From a virus, in IMG/VR virus record IMGVR_UViG_3300035158_000869, positions 1 to 45,323 of that record: a stretch of DNA of 45,323 nt; one strand, written 5' to 3'. The notes below the pieces were generated by a model. It had not been told where the DNA came from. It made no database searches and saw only the letters and a program-made list of their open reading frames with translations. The position numbers and the translations under genes were made by a program. The first letter of the stretch is position 1. Each line of letters starts with the position of its first letter. This document shows positions 44,911-45,323 of this stretch, piece by piece.

Positions 44911-45180
44911 ATGCCAATGTGGGATTATACATGTGAAAAATGTGGTAATGTAGTAGAAGTGCTCATTTTGAAGAGAGATAAGAACCTTGAGGTTAAATGT
45001 GATTGTGGAAATAAGATGAAGAGAATATTTCCCAACAAAACCTCTTTTAAGTTGGTTTATAACAACAAAACCGATATGTGTTCTTGGGGTTATGAAGGCT
45101 ATGCAAGTTCACAGTACTGGAGAGATTATAAAGCAGCGAAAGAGAGAGGAGAAAATGTAAAACCAGCCGGAGCCGATTGA
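44911..45180 (+). CDS. FmdB-type zinc-ribbon protein
   Basis: This 89-residue protein has an N-terminal FmdB-like zinc ribbon: MPMWDYTCEKCGNVVEVLIL, then KCDCGNKMKRIFP, with two CxxC-type knuckles. The C-terminus is CSWGYEGYASSQYWRDYKAA with an Ala-rich end. FmdB-like ribbons are regulatory or partner-binding; in phages no role is established. AGAAGGAGGTAAC precedes the ATG. Confidence 0.88.
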   Translation: MPMWDYTCEKCGNVVEVLILKRDKNLEVKCDCGNKMKRIFPNKTSFKLVYNNKTDMCSWGYEGYASSQYWRDYKAAKERGENVKPAGAD

Positions 45181-45323
45181 TAATTTGTATTAAGTAGTTA
45201 TAGAAACTGCCAAGAAAACCCCGTCCGCTTGCGGCGGAGATGAATTGGCAAATAATATTTTTAAACTTTTTTTGCATTTTGTACCCCTGGGCAAGGGAAA
45301 TCTAAAGCCTTTGGAGAAGATGT
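45181..45323 (+). other. Window end with hairpins, no gene seen
   Basis: GCCAA/TTGGC encloses a GTCCGC/GGCGGA hairpin (about 45208-45250). A T-rich stretch and a CCCCTGGGCAAGGG segment follow. This may be a terminator region for the FmdB gene. No open frame with a start is visible before the edge. Confidence 0.5.

Overview
The window is part of the genome of a large, AT-rich tailed phage with a T4-type replication core. The replication genes present are a sliding clamp, both clamp-loader subunits, a gp32-like ssDNA-binding protein, a DnaG-type primase, a T4 RNase H-like flap exonuclease and an NAD-dependent ligase. It also carries a B12-dependent ribonucleotide reductase, a ThyA-like synthase, an RNA ligase, eleven tRNAs and a tmRNA. 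Nothing in the window names the host. A four-haem class III-type cytochrome c, a Geobacter-like GEMM (c-di-GMP-I) riboswitch and a B12-dependent reductase make an anaerobic, cytochrome-rich, Desulfuromonadota-like host a reasonable inference, not an observation.

Layout. Positions 128-34851 are almost entirely on the minus strand, tightly packed, with many ATGA or ATGnnTAA stop/start overlaps. Read in the direction of transcription, from high to low coordinate, this half holds: a block of very small genes including membrane peptides and a lipoprotein (34.8-30.7 kb); an HU protein; clamp loader and clamp (30.1-27.9 kb); a ubiquitin-like conjugation operon, Ubl-E2-E1-JAMM (27.8-24.9 kb), followed by a PgpH-like HD phosphodiesterase and DNA ligase; an amidoligase, glycosyltransferase and assorted small genes (22.2-16.4 kb); glutamate dehydrogenase; a c-di-GMP-type riboswitch leader with two secreted proteins (14.9-13.1 kb); gp32; a small heat-shock protein; a ferritin-like protein; nucleotide metabolism genes and the cytochrome (8.6-4.3 kb); primase; and a nitrilase.

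A 1.2-kb gene-free region (34.85-36.03 kb) separates the two transcriptional directions. It holds four 24-bp tandem repeats flanked by mutually inverted 14-bp sites, several promoters and further inverted repeats, and is the best candidate for an origin or control region. From 36.0 to 45.2 kb genes run on the plus strand: small Cys-rich and zinc-ribbon proteins, DUF932 and SAP/SWIM proteins, then the tRNA/tmRNA cluster with interspersed small ORFs and an Rnl2-type RNA ligase, then a structured, likely non-coding element and an FmdB-type zinc ribbon. A 133-nt element next to the last tRNA is repeated in inverted orientation at the left edge of the window.

How the parts may work together. A strikingly uniform promoter, TTTACA-N17-TATAAT, precedes the replication, Ubl, HU and small-gene operons and looks like the early/middle class. 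A different motif, TATAAATACGGA, which resembles the T4 late promoter, precedes the riboswitch leader and the ferritin-like gene. Five proteins share an N-terminal peptide like the capsid-targeting sequence of T4 internal proteins, so a ferritin-like protein, a nitrilase and an amidoligase may be packaged in the head. The most unusual systems are the phage ubiquitin-like cassette, the cyclic-dinucleotide theme (riboswitch plus PgpH-like phosphodiesterase), the cytochrome, and the putative capsid cargo. All functions are assigned by reading motifs; no database search was run.
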